Shown here piece by piece: positions 46,548 to 57,525 of a stretch of 64,000 nucleotides of DNA. Where the stretch lies: NCBI RefSeq assembly GCF_000006565.2, contig NC_031478.1, positions 2,773,874 to 2,837,873 on the forward strand, written 5' to 3'. The notes under the pieces are model-generated. The model saw nothing but the letters and a program-made list of their open reading frames with translations, searched no databases and was not told where the DNA came from. Every line of letters starts with the position of its first letter. Positions within the stretch are counted from its first letter, which is position 1. The DNA comes from Toxoplasma gondii ME49 (taxonomy: Eukaryota > Apicomplexa > Conoidasida > Eucoccidiorida > Sarcocystidae). A program made the translations under genes and the position numbers.

Positions 46548-49500
46548 GCTTGCTTCCTGGTTCTCTTCTTCAGAGGGCCTCGGAAAAAGAGAAACCAAAC
46601 AAGCCTACGTTGCTACGTACATATGACTCTCCACACAGCTACACATACATTCCCTTGCATACACGTATGCATGCGCATATGAAGTTTTCTGAGCAAGCAG
46701 GATCGGGATGAAGGTGTTTGCAGAGAAGAACACGTGTGAGCTAAGGGATTTACCACAAGAAGATTGGATTCGTTTCATCGGTGCAACGAGACCGACAGTG
46801 GCTCGCGCTGAATCCGAGCAAAATCACGAAACATAGAGGGCGAGTGCCCCTTGCCTTAACTACAGCGCTGTATAAGATACACACGCGAAGGATAAAAAGA
46901 TGAAGCCGGAGCCAAAGAGGGTGGTGGAATGTGAAGCGGGTTTTGCACAGACGCAGATGAAGAATGGAAATGGTGTCGGAGTTGAGGAAAGACGTAGGAA
47001 AACATACGCTTTCGCGTCTTGCAGGGAACCTCTGTTCCTCTTTCATTTATTTTGTGTCTCAAAATTCCAAGAGGGGCACGGAAACAGAACAGCCACATCG
47101 GTTTTGCGTGTTACAGGAAGGTCGCGCTGTCGGGCGTTCCACAGCCATTAAGAGATGCGACAAATTCATACGATCTTTGGAACGTCAAGTTTAGAAACAG
47201 GATAAACTTCTCTCATCAACGGCTTTATCCAAACACGCAGAAAGCGTTTTTTGCCGTGGACACTTTCGACTGTTCAACCCGGTTCAAGGGCGGGGCTGCG
47301 CAACATCCTTTTGGATGAGGTTCCTTTTCTCGTCTTTCCAGCGCACAAAAAGGCAGCTGCATCTTTCTGACGTCTTCACTGTCGCGGCACCGAGGCACAT
47401 ACCTGGTCAAACAGCTGGGATTTCTTCTGACGAGGACCGGACACGCTTTTTTGTCATAGCGCGCTCACGGAATGTTTCACTGGGACGCTCCTCAATGCGG
47501 AGAACGAACAAAAACAGGGGGAACGTAGAACAGGACGGGACCAATACAGAAGGAACGTTTCTTCGCGCTTATTGTAACAACCAGCTGGTATTCTGCTCCA
47601 AGCAAACTGATCATCTGCGAAGACGTTTTCGTTCCGCAGGCAAAGGAGGGGAAACGGTGAGACAGTGGCAACAGAAAAAAAGCATCTGAGAGTTTCGCTC
47701 CCGTGTACACATCCCGAAAGGTAGAGTCTGGTGTATTGTTCGTGTTACACGCTAAGAAAAGACCGAGAAACCACGTGCCGTGTCTGTCGTGTTTCTTGGG
47801 ACGCGCCAACGCTTGGATAGATCCGTTTTTTGTTTCACCAACATGTACCCTTGTGGAACACTAATGACGCCCCAGAAAGTGATACAGACCATGTGTCAGA
47901 CATTTCTGACCTGGTCAGCGTACGTTTTCTTCCCTTGAGGCATAAAGCGTCCGTTTAGCAGAAGTTGAACAGCAGGGAAACAATCAGCGAGAAAGGGAGT
48001 CAGGCGAGTATATTTTTGGCGTGGAGACGTTGCACACCTTCCTTGAAACCGTTCGTTGGTTCAGTTCGCTCCTATGCCTGTGCCTTAACGGCGCTATGGA
48101 AAGACTCATTTCGAGTCGAGAAGACCCTTTTTGACGATACAGTCACCCGCTTTAATAGCAGCAAACAGCTGTGCACGTGCGTATGCCACTTTCCACTGCA
48201 TCTGAAATTTAGCGTCTTTTACACAGGAAAAAGTGCTTTCTTACTTTTCTGCACTTTTCAATGGACACAAAAGAGGAGGATTACAGTTGCGCGAAATTTC
48301 TTCATTTTCGCATAGGGCACAAGCTTGCATGTTCCTAAAAGTAACGTCCCGTTATACTATACAGATCACATGACTTGTGAGGGAAGGTCGTTGGTTGCCC
48401 AACGACTTTACACACGCATATAGCGTCCATTTGCCTTTATCTACACATAGATATCTACTGGATAAGTAGACACGCACATAAGCGCCTAAGTATGCATATG
48501 TCTACGCATCTTCAAGGTATGCACATGTGAATTTGGATGAGTGCATTTGTGTGGCTGTATTCCAGTGCCTTTCTCTGGGGATCCACCTTTTTTCAGAATT
48601 CAACAGGTCGCCTAATAATCAAAGCGTTCCAAGAATAGTAATCCATTTATAGCCTTCAAGAGGCTCTCAAATCAAAACCTTGAGAGGATCCTGGGGCTTC
48701 CTGCACTCGAAGAAGATACGAAGAAGTCATCTAAAAGCGAGACGGAAAAGAGAGGAGCTTAAGGTCTATGAACTCTATGCACCCCAATGGCTCAGCAGCA
48801 CTTCGTTCACCTAACCATCTCCAACGCTGTACACGCACAAAGTTGAGTCTTTACAGTAGACTGTGTAGCTCACTGTACTTCCTTTTTCACTCTCTCTCTA
48901 TACATACATGCATGAAGTGAGCTCAATGACAGAATAATTTATAAAAACACATTTACATTCCTGCATGCATCGACGTATCTGAATGTGGAAGTCCTTCACA
49001 TCCATCTCTCTAGACCGGGTCCTGTCTGTGTGAAGATGAGGAAGCTGATGTGTTGCTACCAGTTGGTCTCTTCTCGAGGCAGCGAACGTTCAAAAAACGA
49101 ATGCTAATTCTGTTCCTATCGTGATGGTTTCTTGGCAAGTTGTTTCCTCGGATCACTTCCCACTCACTCGACGCACATCACCTCTGGGAGGCGTATGCTC
49201 GGCAGGAAGGCAAAAACAGACGGATGCATGGCATTGGAAATATAATCTGAGTACCGTGTCCTGCCCGCTGTATGCGCAAACAGACGATACAGGCGAGGAC
49301 ATCACCGGCGTTTGGAGGCATGTTGATTCGTTCGGAAACGCGAGGCAAGAGACATTTCCAGCCATGTTGTTTTCAGGGAAATGATGAGCACATATCCGCC
49401 CTCGTTTTGCCTTGCCCAAGCGCGTCTTCGGTGATAAATATGTCTCAACGACGATCAGCGCGGACCCTGAAGCAGTGAGGCGAGACTGTGCAACTTCGTT

Positions 49501-49676
49501 CTTGAAACTCCAACTCACCGCGAGAAATGCTACCGACCCCTCTTGGTCTCTGGCCTTGCAAGAACGCTGTCGTCCGCTTCATCCCACCTGCCCCTCTCTA
49601 GCGTCGAGACACGGGAGAGTGTGGAGAAATAGAACAGTAATTTCTCGTAGCTCCACATGACACGTCTCTGCATGCC
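46548..49676. other. 3.1 kb intergenic region
   Basis: Both flanking genes read leftwards, so this should hold the promoter and leader of the 977-residue protein gene on the left and the 3' UTR of the KDEL-receptor-like gene on the right. A 124-codon + strand frame at 47315-47689 begins with ATG. It has no recognisable motif, a neutral composition and no splice partner, so it is not called. The segment 48350-49050 is AT-rich and repetitive at short range. No RNA gene is visible. Confidence 0.45.
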
Positions 49677-49976
49677 TTAAATGGGGAGAGAAATGTCTCG
49701 CTCTCCAGCGAGCTTCGCACGGATGTAGTGGTAGAGGAAATCTAGGAGAATCAGAATGTTCAGCGCCTCTGTCAACAAATGGATGCCGCGACCCGTCGGC
49801 TCAGATGTATGGAACCACGTGAATGTAAGCCTGCAAAAAACGCAAAGAAAACTCCGACCAACAAAGTGACACACGGCGAGGCCTGTCCCATATATCAAGA
49901 CAAACATGTGTGTATAGAAGTAGCGATACACATCGATGAAGCACCATTAAGTGAGACAGATTTCTTTCGATATCGA

Positions 49977-50008
<32 letters not shown>

Positions 50009-50965
50009 CATATATATGCAGATAGCGATTGATGTAGATTTGTACAGGGCTACTTATATACACAACAACGCCTATGCACTGCGTTCGCACACAGGTAGTC
50101 AACTTCCCGTCGACATCTACTTCCACCCACGTCTGCAGATGCAAACTCCTCTTCAGATATATATATATATATATATATTTAGTAGATGCATGGCGGCCCA
50201 TGCATGTGATGGCTTCATGGGTGTGCTGCGGTACCAGTATAGGAAGGCGCAAATGCGAGCGAAGAAGAGGAGGGCGACGAAGGTGCCGAGGAGGTTGGTG
50301 ACTTTTCTGGGGCGTTTGTTGTAGAACATGAAGAGTTGCGGCACGAGAGCGAGGGCAAGGACGCTGTCGTTGAAGCACTCCCAGAAGGAGAGGAAGGTCA
50401 AGGCGATGAGGCGGAGGCTGCCGTTGCTGGCGATGACCGAGAGGGGCGCCGCGTACTTGGAGCGGCGCAGAAGGAACATAGGACAGGAGATGACGAAGGC
50501 GACGAAGTAGAGAAAGAGCCAAGAGAACTTTTCCACGCAGAACTTCCCGCAGAGCATGCGGCAGAAGCGCTTGCCAAAGTTGTCGCGCTGACTCTCGTAG
50601 GTCGAGCTGAAGTATCGGTTGATGTACACGAAGGCAGCGAGTGAGATGAGGGCCGAGGAGCAGTCGACGATGAAGAACTCGGCGTGGATCGGCTTGTTGT
50701 GGTACACGAGCAAACAAAGAATAAGAAGAACATTGCTCACTTCGACCCAGACCAAGGCAAAGAGCGACTGAAACGATAAACCGTACGCGTTCCGCTCGCG
50801 CTGGACTTTGAGCATCAGGGCTACATACGCCAACAGCCACAAAAGAGCCGTGGCGTAATTGAGCAAGTCATGCAGAAACGACAAGTGATACAGAAAAGGT
50901 ACACCTTGGTACGACTTCCCAAAGCCCTCGGTCCGAGGACCCCGACCGGCCCCTGGGTCTGACAT
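49677..50965 (-). CDS. ERD2/KDEL-receptor-like seven-helix membrane protein, 2 exons
   Basis: Exon 1 is 50965-50235 and exon 2 is 49830-49677. The junction is phase 2 and creates a Trp codon; the product has 294 residues, against about 212 for human KDEL receptors. About seven hydrophobic segments are visible. Family features are YGLSFQSLFALV near helix 2, LVPQLFMFYNK, an Arg-x6-Trp pair (ARICAFLYW), and the ending DFLYHYIRAKLAGERDISLP, which matches the conserved receptor C-terminus. Classical ERD2 receptors retrieve soluble ER proteins from the Golgi by binding a C-terminal KDEL/HDEL signal. By eye alignment this protein lacks several of the Arg/His/Asp residues that bind the signal, so it may be a divergent paralogue with another role. 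Extra loops near residues 120-180 account for the greater length. The frame is open upstream of the ATG but has no other ATG. Confidence 0.88.
49979..50018. repeat. (TC)n/(TA)n compound microsatellite
   Basis: A run of TC repeats passes directly into TA repeats inside the intron of the KDEL-receptor-like gene. A second (TA)n tract at about 50157-50178 lies in the same intron, close to the donor of exon 1. Confidence 0.9.
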
Positions 50966-51633
50966 TGCAGAGACGGCGAGACACAGAACAAGGGTCAAGA
51001 AGAGGCGACTAGCAGAGGCAAGAGAGACAGTGAAAAAAGCAAGAGAAGGAGGGAAGGGAGACGAAGAAAGGACAGGGCGTGAGGGAAAAAGAAAAGGAAT
51101 CGAAGCAAGAGCGGAGGAAGAGAGGACGGGGGAAAAAAAAGGTGAACAGCCCGCGGGAAAGTGGACAGGCGGCGACGGTGGACAGAGTACAGAACAAGCA
51201 ACACGGAGGAAACAGACAGGAGAGGAGCAGAGCCCGTGGAAGAGACTCTCGTCGGAATGAGAAAAAGAGTCGGAGCAACGAACGCTTGAAAGAGAGCACA
51301 GATGAGGTGAAAAGGAGGAGACCAGATGGAGAGAGGAGTGATCCGTCAAGACAGGGGAACACAACGCCGTATTCCCGCAAGAGGAGACAAAATATCGTTC
51401 TAGACAGCAATGAAAACCCCCATGTAGATCAAGATGAAAGCTGCGTCACATTGACATAGTACAGTGTCGCCAGCGTAGCTCGAAATACGTTATGGAAATG
51501 AGTTTCTTTTCAAAAAGAAGTTCTACTCCTGTTTGGGTGTTCGTCTCCTCCCGGGAATGGAACACCAAACGCGCACATCGTCACTTCGTCGGATTCACTC
51601 TCCCCGTTTGCCGACAAAAAAACGAGAAACCTC
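50966..51633. other. 5' leader of the KDEL-receptor-like gene and flank
   Basis: On the reverse strand the frame stays open for 133 codons upstream of the start at 50965, but it has no ATG and is extremely Ser/Pro/Leu/Phe-rich. That composition is typical of pyrimidine-rich leader DNA rather than protein. Beyond about 51370 the sequence is unremarkable. Confidence 0.5.
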
Positions 51634-52377
51634 TTGCCTGGAATCGAGGAAATCCAGGATTCCGGTCCCTTGGAATTCAACTGCTTCTACATCTGGACAG
51701 TAGAGTTTGGACAGCCAGCGACACATCCGTGCATGCGCATCTTCAGATGTCCGCCTCTAGCGTCGATCGATATACGGGTGATTTTCTTGAGTACAGGAGA
51801 TACGTCAGCGTCTCCTGCAAGCATCTACAGGCAAATGGAATGTCTTGAGAAGGATTACAGGAAATGGTTGCGGCAGCAAAGAAAAAGTCAGCTGGCGCGG
51901 ACCTCCTGGGGCGGCGCTTTTGATGTGACCTGGGACAGTGTCTCAGATGAGTTTCTTGCTGGACAAATACGGATGCGTGCAGATACGTCAGCACCGATCG
52001 AGCCCGAGGCAAACATTTACTCTTCGTTCACACGTAATTACAGAAGGGGCGAAGCGCTATGTATGAACCTCAGCTTTTTTAGCTCCCTCTTCGGTGCTGG
52101 CCAAACGTTGTTTCTGCAGAAAACTCGTTCGCCTTGGAAAAAAGGCTACTGCTGGCAGCAACATCGGGAGACGCGGAGCCGTAGAAAAGAGATGGAAACT
52201 GACAATGAAAGGATGGAGCGCAGCGAACCTTGTTGCTTGAAAAGGGGAAACGACTACCCTCATATCTCTCTGAAGTCTGGGGGTAAGAGTCGGTCCAGGG
52301 AGACACTCTGTCTTGATCGATCCAGAGGCGCGGACGACGAGAGACGCGAGAGTTCGAAATGTGACAAAGAGGGATGA
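51634..52377 (+). CDS. Coding-like island, possible exon or gene relic, unrecognised
   Basis: An open frame of about 248 codons runs from a TTG codon at 51634; there is no ATG at the beginning. Its first 150 codons read like a folded protein, with mixed hydrophobic, aromatic and charged residues such as LEFNCFYIWTVEFGQ and ARTSWGGAFDVTWDSVSDEF. The last 80 codons are low-complexity and charged. The first in-frame ATG is at about 51733. I do not recognise the family, and I could not find a convincing first exon or a clean splice acceptor. It could be one exon of an unmodelled gene, a decayed gene next to the antigen array, or chance. Confidence 0.25.
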   Translation: MPGIEEIQDSGPLEFNCFYIWTVEFGQPATHPCMRIFRCPPLASIDIRVIFLSTGDTSASPASIYRQMECLEKDYRKWLRQQRKSQLARTSWGGAFDVTWDSVSDEFLAGQIRMRADTSAPIEPEANIYSSFTRNYRRGEALCMNLSFFSSLFGAGQTLFLQKTRSPWKKGYCWQQHRETRSRRKEMETDNERMERSEPCCLKRGNDYPHISLKSGGKSRSRETLCLDRSRGADDERRESSKCDKEG

Positions 52378-53639
52378 TAGCACTAATGAAGTTGTCGTTT
52401 TCCATGCACCTCCCTGGAAACAAAGACATCAACACAAATGTGTCTGCAACGTTTTTGAGCACGAATTCCCGAGGCACAGAAGTTAGAGATCCCTGAGGAC
52501 GGGAAAGCATCGAGGCACCCTCCGCTTGTGTGTGAGGGGGGCGCGCCAGAGGCCCGCTACAGCAGCTACCGCTCGGTCTCGTTTGTTCACTCTCGGTAGC
52601 CTAATATATTCACAGAATTGCCTCACTTTTGGAAATCTTAACGTCGCGTGGAATTTTCAGGCTCCTCTGTACAAGAGTGACCTCGGGACACTCCCACACA
52701 TCTGTTGAATGCTTAATGTGGGATGTAAGTACATTCTAGCCGTGATGGAAGTCACGGTGCGATGGTGTACTTCTGGGGCTCGAGACGGTAAAGAGATTTA
52801 TCCTCTGCAGAAGGCAGGTGGAACGGCAAATGACACTGCCTTTTCTCCCCAGAGGTATTCGGCGAGACACAAGAGGTAAAATTCATCAATTGCGAGAAAT
52901 CTCGACGCCACCGTTTTTTTCTCTTTGCCGTGTGCTTGCGTGCGTCCCCAACATCAGGCTGCGCGGCATGTCAAGGGGAGTTTCCGTTCATCTTCACACA
53001 ATCTCAGCTTGATCCGTTTCTTTCTCGGAAGCCTCTCGAGTCCGCCATTATTATAGAATCTGGGGAGGCTGTACTGCCTATATTCGTTCTTCCTCAGATG
53101 CCCACTTATTTATTAGATGCATACGCGTGTTCTAGAATTCAAACGTCATGATGTTCATGTCTCTACGCTGAACAACAATACAACATACCCTCCTCAATGG
53201 ATCTCCCTACAGTGCATAGTAGACTAGATCCTTTTGCGGACTTGCTACATGCTCATCTCCAGGCTCGTAAAACCGGCTTCTGCAATGCGTTGCCTGTCTT
53301 TGCCGAGTACCGTTGTTCATTGCAGACACTCTCCGCGTAAGAATGCCGGCCGGGAGAGTCAATCAAACGTACCCCAAGCTGCATAAAGGCTATACGAAAC
53401 ATTTACATTGTTTTAGTTGTTTGGCAGTCCATAACACTGGAGATTTAGAACTGCATCATACTGATACGCAGGCGTATGCCACACTTCCACATACTGGGTC
53501 GACAGGAGAAAGAATACCCAAGAACTTTGTCTGGTAGCTGTCAACACATGGGATGTGACCGTGATTGCAAAGTCCCTGGGAGCACTGTGACATCAAAGTC
53601 CGGCTGGATTCGGTTGTTCACACAGGATCAAGATATTGC
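52378..53639. other. Gap on the distal side of the SRS array
   Basis: This includes the 3' UTR of the first SRS gene at its right end. I see no open frame with coding character and no SRS-like fragment. The boundary between the cellular gene block and the antigen array falls here. Confidence 0.45.
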
Positions 53640-54818
53640 TTAAACGAACCCTATCAACAGGCCCATCAAAGCGGCCGCACCAGCGATTGTAGTTACCATT
53701 TGATCATATGACGATGCAGAGCTTCCAGGCGTGAGAGTCACAACAACATTGCAGTTGGATGTAGTAGCATTTGTGGGTGCGTTTACATTGTCGCCTGTCT
53801 TCCCTGGAGAATTAGATCCAAAAGTTCCCTCCCTTTTGTACACGCAACCCACACGGAACTGCTGTTGTGACTCGGGAAAGTCCGTCACCGGGATTGTCAG
53901 AGTCGCGGAGCGATTCTCTTCCGCGCTCTTCCACCAGCTCTCAGCAAATGCCGGAAGAATCCCTTCAAACTTCTTCTGCGTGCACTTGGACACTTCTCCA
54001 CTGGGATCGCAGTACTCGGTTACATAGGTTGGAGGATTGATGGAACCCTCAGAACCACACTGAATAGTGAATGTGTTCTTCTCTGTTGTCATCTGAACCT
54101 CCAAGGTCTTAGGGTTGCTTTCCCCGCCGTATGCGCAGGTGACAACGTTGTTGTCGACAACGAAAGAAGGTCTAGCTTTGACATTAACGTCTACTTTGCA
54201 CTCTGGTGATGGGGACTTAACTTCAGTTGGATTTGCCTTGACGTCACAGCCGACGAAGAAGGCCTTGTCAGTTAATGGAAGGTCTGACTCCTGTAGCTGC
54301 AAGGTCCACTCCTCGCCTTCCTTCAGCTCTTCCGGAGTCACCTCGGATTTGTGCCACACTATGTGCTGGCTTGAGCCCAGGAGAGACCGCAGCGTAACCT
54401 GTTGCTGCTCTGCGGTATCAGGAGACTTGCAGGTAGCTACCGTCGCTGCTGCAACCGTAGCAGAGCAGACTTTCTCAATGCTGCTGGGAACTTTCTCATT
54501 GTTTTTGCCAGAGCACTGCAGCGTAGCTGTCAAATTTTCTTTCGACAGAGTCAACCTGGGAGTCGTTTCCCCTTCGACTTTGCTACTAGCGTCTGTCAAC
54601 TTGCATGTGGCGATTTGGTCTTTGAATACTGGTGTACTCTGAGTCGATCCGCCTGATAAGTATTGCAAATTACGCTGCAGAGCTCCTTCACGCAAATACT
54701 CCGCAGCAGCTTGTCCGATTGAGAGCAACAAAACACCACTGGAGCACATCGCCAACAACTTGCGGGCCCCCGACTTGAACCCTCTGCGTCGTTGCTCCAT
54801 TCTCGCTGCTTTCGTCAT
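53640..54818 (-). CDS. SRS-family (SAG1-related) GPI-anchored surface antigen, copy 1
   Basis: This single-exon gene encodes 392 residues. The ATG at 54818 begins MTKAARMEQRRRGFKS, matching the start of the other copies; upstream in-frame codons contain no ATG. A basic N-terminus precedes a hydrophobic signal segment (about 20-39, ending GQAAAEYL). Two SAG1-type domains follow, each with six cysteines: D1 about 66-205 (ATCKL, LQCSG, KVCSA, ATCKS, VGCDV, PECKV) and D2 about 215-365 (VTCAYG, IQCGSEG, EYCDP, KCTQK, VGCVYK, SNCNVVV). The C-terminus ends in a hydrophobic stretch of about 20 residues, typical of a GPI attachment signal. In Toxoplasma such proteins coat the surface and take part in host cell attachment and immune recognition. 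The central D1-D2 linker is nearly identical at DNA level to that of the copy at 62654-63844. Which member of the family it is cannot be told here. Confidence 0.95.
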   Translation of the reverse strand: MTKAARMEQRRRGFKSGARKLLAMCSSGVLLLSIGQAAAEYLREGALQRNLQYLSGGSTQSTPVFKDQIATCKLTDASSKVEGETTPRLTLSKENLTATLQCSGKNNEKVPSSIEKVCSATVAAATVATCKSPDTAEQQQVTLRSLLGSSQHIVWHKSEVTPEELKEGEEWTLQLQESDLPLTDKAFFVGCDVKANPTEVKSPSPECKVDVNVKARPSFVVDNNVVTCAYGGESNPKTLEVQMTTEKNTFTIQCGSEGSINPPTYVTEYCDPSGEVSKCTQKKFEGILPAFAESWWKSAEENRSATLTIPVTDFPESQQQFRVGCVYKREGTFGSNSPGKTGDNVNAPTNATTSNCNVVVTLTPGSSASSYDQMVTTIAGAAALMGLLIGFV

Positions 54819-56105
54819 CGTGAATGCTTTCAAGGCAACTTCGGAGGCTTCCAAAAAGACCCAGACAACGTGACAAAGGAATCGACAACCTGTAAACTTG
54901 GCCGATAATATTTCTTGTTGAAGCTAACTATCGCCTTATCTCCTGCGCTCCCTCAGCACATTCGATGCCTTGACGGTTTTCTGGGGTAAGTCGCCGGCGG
55001 AGTGGGCGGGTGCGCAGGTAAACACCCCGGAGGGTAACCCGCCACAGCGCGTTCTGAGTCGAGAATGCAGACTGCCTGTTGATACTCGCCGTGGGAGAGT
55101 GGCACGAATAAAACTGCTCCATGTATTTTCTTTTACTGTGGCTTTTTATTATTTCTGGGTGCCTAGGAAAGGATGCGGAGCGAGTAGGAGAGATTGAGTG
55201 CAACCGATTCCCTCCTACACGTGAACAGCCGTTCTGTACATTTCCTTCCGCTGTGCTTTTTTCGATTCCTCCTACTCATGATTCAAAAGTAGAGCTGATA
55301 GTGCCACAGAAAACCAGGTGAGAGCTTCTCTGAGGACGACTTCGACTACTTCTCCGGCTGGTCCGTTCTATCGTCGGCTAGCTCGTCCGCCCTAAAACTG
55401 TGAAGGGCTGTCACGACTGAAACATATTTCCGTTCATTAAGCTGTAGCCCCTGCGTTTGTAGTGCCACAAAGAATGGCTCGATAACTCACAGAAATATAG
55501 ACAGCCCTGCACACAGAGCATCTAAGGCAGCCACCATCAGTGATCGGGTGCGGTAGATACACGAACAAGAGGAGTTTTTATTAGCTGTCGTGCTGAGCGG
55601 TGGACGGGAAAAAACATGCAGGACCTTGGCCTGCATGTTCACTGAGACAAATGCACTGTTCAGAGTTTTAAGTATGGCACAAAATCTTTGTCCGCGTCAA
55701 AACGCTGTGAATACCCGGAAGGAACGTTGCACAGTCTTGTCCACCACACTCAGAACGCCGGGTCTGGCAAAGAGGTTATGCTGCCATTTGCTTCCATTTG
55801 CATGTTATTTCTCCCTCGCACCCTGCCGTAAAACACAAAACAGATGCACGCTTGTTAATAGGCTCTCATATTTCTGCGGCACGTGACTCCAGATCAGCGA
55901 AGGATTCAATTGTACCGATCTCCACCCGACTGTGCTGTCAACAGGCAAACTAACAGGGGTTATTCGATTGCGGAAGAAAGTCACTTCAGTCATACATATG
56001 AAGGCCGCAATAGTGAGGCACACCTAAGACACTACACAGATGCTGAAATTCAGAGGGCAGGCATCACCTATGAATGTTAAATACAGCACAATATTAGTAC
56101 AGTGA
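54819..56105. other. Intergenic spacer between SRS copy 1 and the SRS pseudogene
   Basis: The left part holds the promoter and leader of copy 1, including the GC-rich element at 55005-55045. The stretch 55320-55560 is clearly related to 57795-58065 in the next spacer (shared stretches around ACGACTGAAACAT and CTGCACACAGAGC). The rest is the 3' flank of the pseudogene. No gene is visible. Confidence 0.6.
55005..55045 (-). promoter_or_regulatory. Candidate promoter element of SRS copy 1
   Basis: A GC-rich block centred on ACCCCGGAGGGTAACCCGCC (+ strand) lies about 206 bp upstream of the start codon at 54818. Similar blocks lie about 213 and 224 bp upstream of the next two SRS start codons. Conserved spacing within otherwise drifted leader DNA suggests a function in transcription. 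The element has not been matched to a known binding motif. Confidence 0.4.
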
Positions 56106-57291
56106 CTATAGGGACCCGACAAGGAGCCCTGTCAAAGCGACTGCACTGGCCAGAGTAGCCACCAATTGCCCAGATGCCGATGCAAAGCTCCCTGACTTGA
56201 CAGTAACGATCACACTGCATTTAGACGTAGTATGAGTGATGGTTGAGTCTCCAGCTTTGCCAGCCTCCGCTGCAGGTTTTGATCTCTCAGATTTCTTTGT
56301 GTCGTGGACGCACTCCAAACGGAACTGCTGTTCAGATTCCGGAAAGTCCGTCTACGGCATTGTCAAAGTGGAAGAGCCTGTCTCGTCAACCTTTGTCCAC
56401 CACCTCTCAACAAACGCAGGAATGATACCCACATAGTCCTTCTCTTCGTATTTCTGCAACCCTTGCTGAGGGTCGCAATAGTGAATTGTGTATGACTTAG
56501 AGTGAAGAGAGCCATCGGTACCATAACTAATGGTTAGAGTGTTCTTTTCCGTTGTCATCTCCATCTTCAAGGGGTCATGGTTGCTGTCCTGGCCGTAGGC
56601 GCAGGTAACAACGTTGCCGTCTGCAACGGAGGAAGGTCACGCTTTCACATCGACTCTGTCTTTGCGGCCTGCCGCAGCCGCCACCTGATCATCCTCAGTC
56701 TTCGCGTCACACCCAACGAAAAAGGCCCTGTCCGTTGATGGAAAGTCTGATTCCTGGAGCTACAAGATCCACTGCTCTCCTTCGGCTGCCTGTTCGGAGG
56801 TTGGCTTAGATTTTGCCCACGCAATCTGCCGTCCTGTACCCAGGAGAGCGTGCAGCCCGACCTGAGTGATGACGCTATCCTGCTTATGAGCCTTGCACTT
56901 GGCCACCGTCGGCTCCGAAACCGTCGGTAAACAGACTGTTTTCAACTGTTCGGAGATGGCCACGTAGCTTTTGCCAGCACACTTCAGAGTAGCGCTCAAA
57001 TTTTCTTTCGACAGTGTCAATGCAGTGATGGTAGCTGCGGTGCCATTTCTCCTTGCAGAATCAGATGGCAAGGTGCATGTAGCGGTATGGCCGCTGAATT
57101 CCGGTCCCATCTGGGTAGCGCCCTTCCATTCGTCTTGCAAATTTCGCTGCAGAGCTTCTTCCCGCAAATAATCTGCAATAGCTTGTCCACTGGAGAGAAA
57201 CAAAACTCCACTCATGCACACCGCCATCAAATTGCGAGCCTTGGACTTGAACCCCCTCTCGCCGTTGCTCGATCCTCTCTGTCTTCGCCAT
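56106..57291 (-). pseudogene. SRS-family surface antigen pseudogene (frameshift and three stops)
   Basis: The whole two-domain SRS plan can be followed from an ATG at 57291 to a hydrophobic C-terminus ending at 56106, but it is broken. An extra G in the run after CGGCGAGA (about 57255) shifts the frame directly before the signal segment. In-frame stops are TAG at 56760-56762, TGA at 56637-56639 (where other copies have Arg) and TAG at 56352-56354 (where others have Val or Glu). Three domain cysteines are also lost: ISYGTDG and LQKYEEK in D2, where other copies have IQCGSEG and KCTQK, and the last D1 cysteine. Loss of disulfide cysteines besides the stops indicates relaxed selection for some time rather than a sequencing slip. 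The D1 N-terminal half is closest to the copy at 62654-63844. Confidence 0.93.
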
Positions 57292-57484
57292 TGCGAGGAC
57301 TCTCAAGACAGACTGATGGCTCTTTAGAACTTTGGACAGTAAAATGTGCCACAAAGCAGAGAGTCGAGAGTTAAAAATACAATTATCGCCGTCAAAAGGC
57401 ATCAGCCGTCCGACACAAAGGCGTGCACGCCTCAGCAGGGCTCGCCGGCTCGACAGACTTTCGCGGCCAGTCATCGGTGGTGCG

Positions 57485-57525
57485 GACACTTGCGGGGATG
57501 ACTGACCCCCCGGGTAACTGGCCAT
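57485..57525 (-). promoter_or_regulatory. Candidate promoter element of the SRS pseudogene
   Basis: The + strand core ACCCCCCGGGTAACTGGCCA lies about 213 bp upstream of the former start codon at 57291. It is the counterpart of the blocks upstream of the neighbouring SRS genes. Its survival here fits a pseudogene whose promoter has decayed less than its coding sequence. Confidence 0.35.

Noticed and set aside
47315..47689. 124-codon + strand frame starting with ATG
   Set aside because: No motif, no splice signals and no coding bias; it is compatible with chance in a 3 kb intergenic region.
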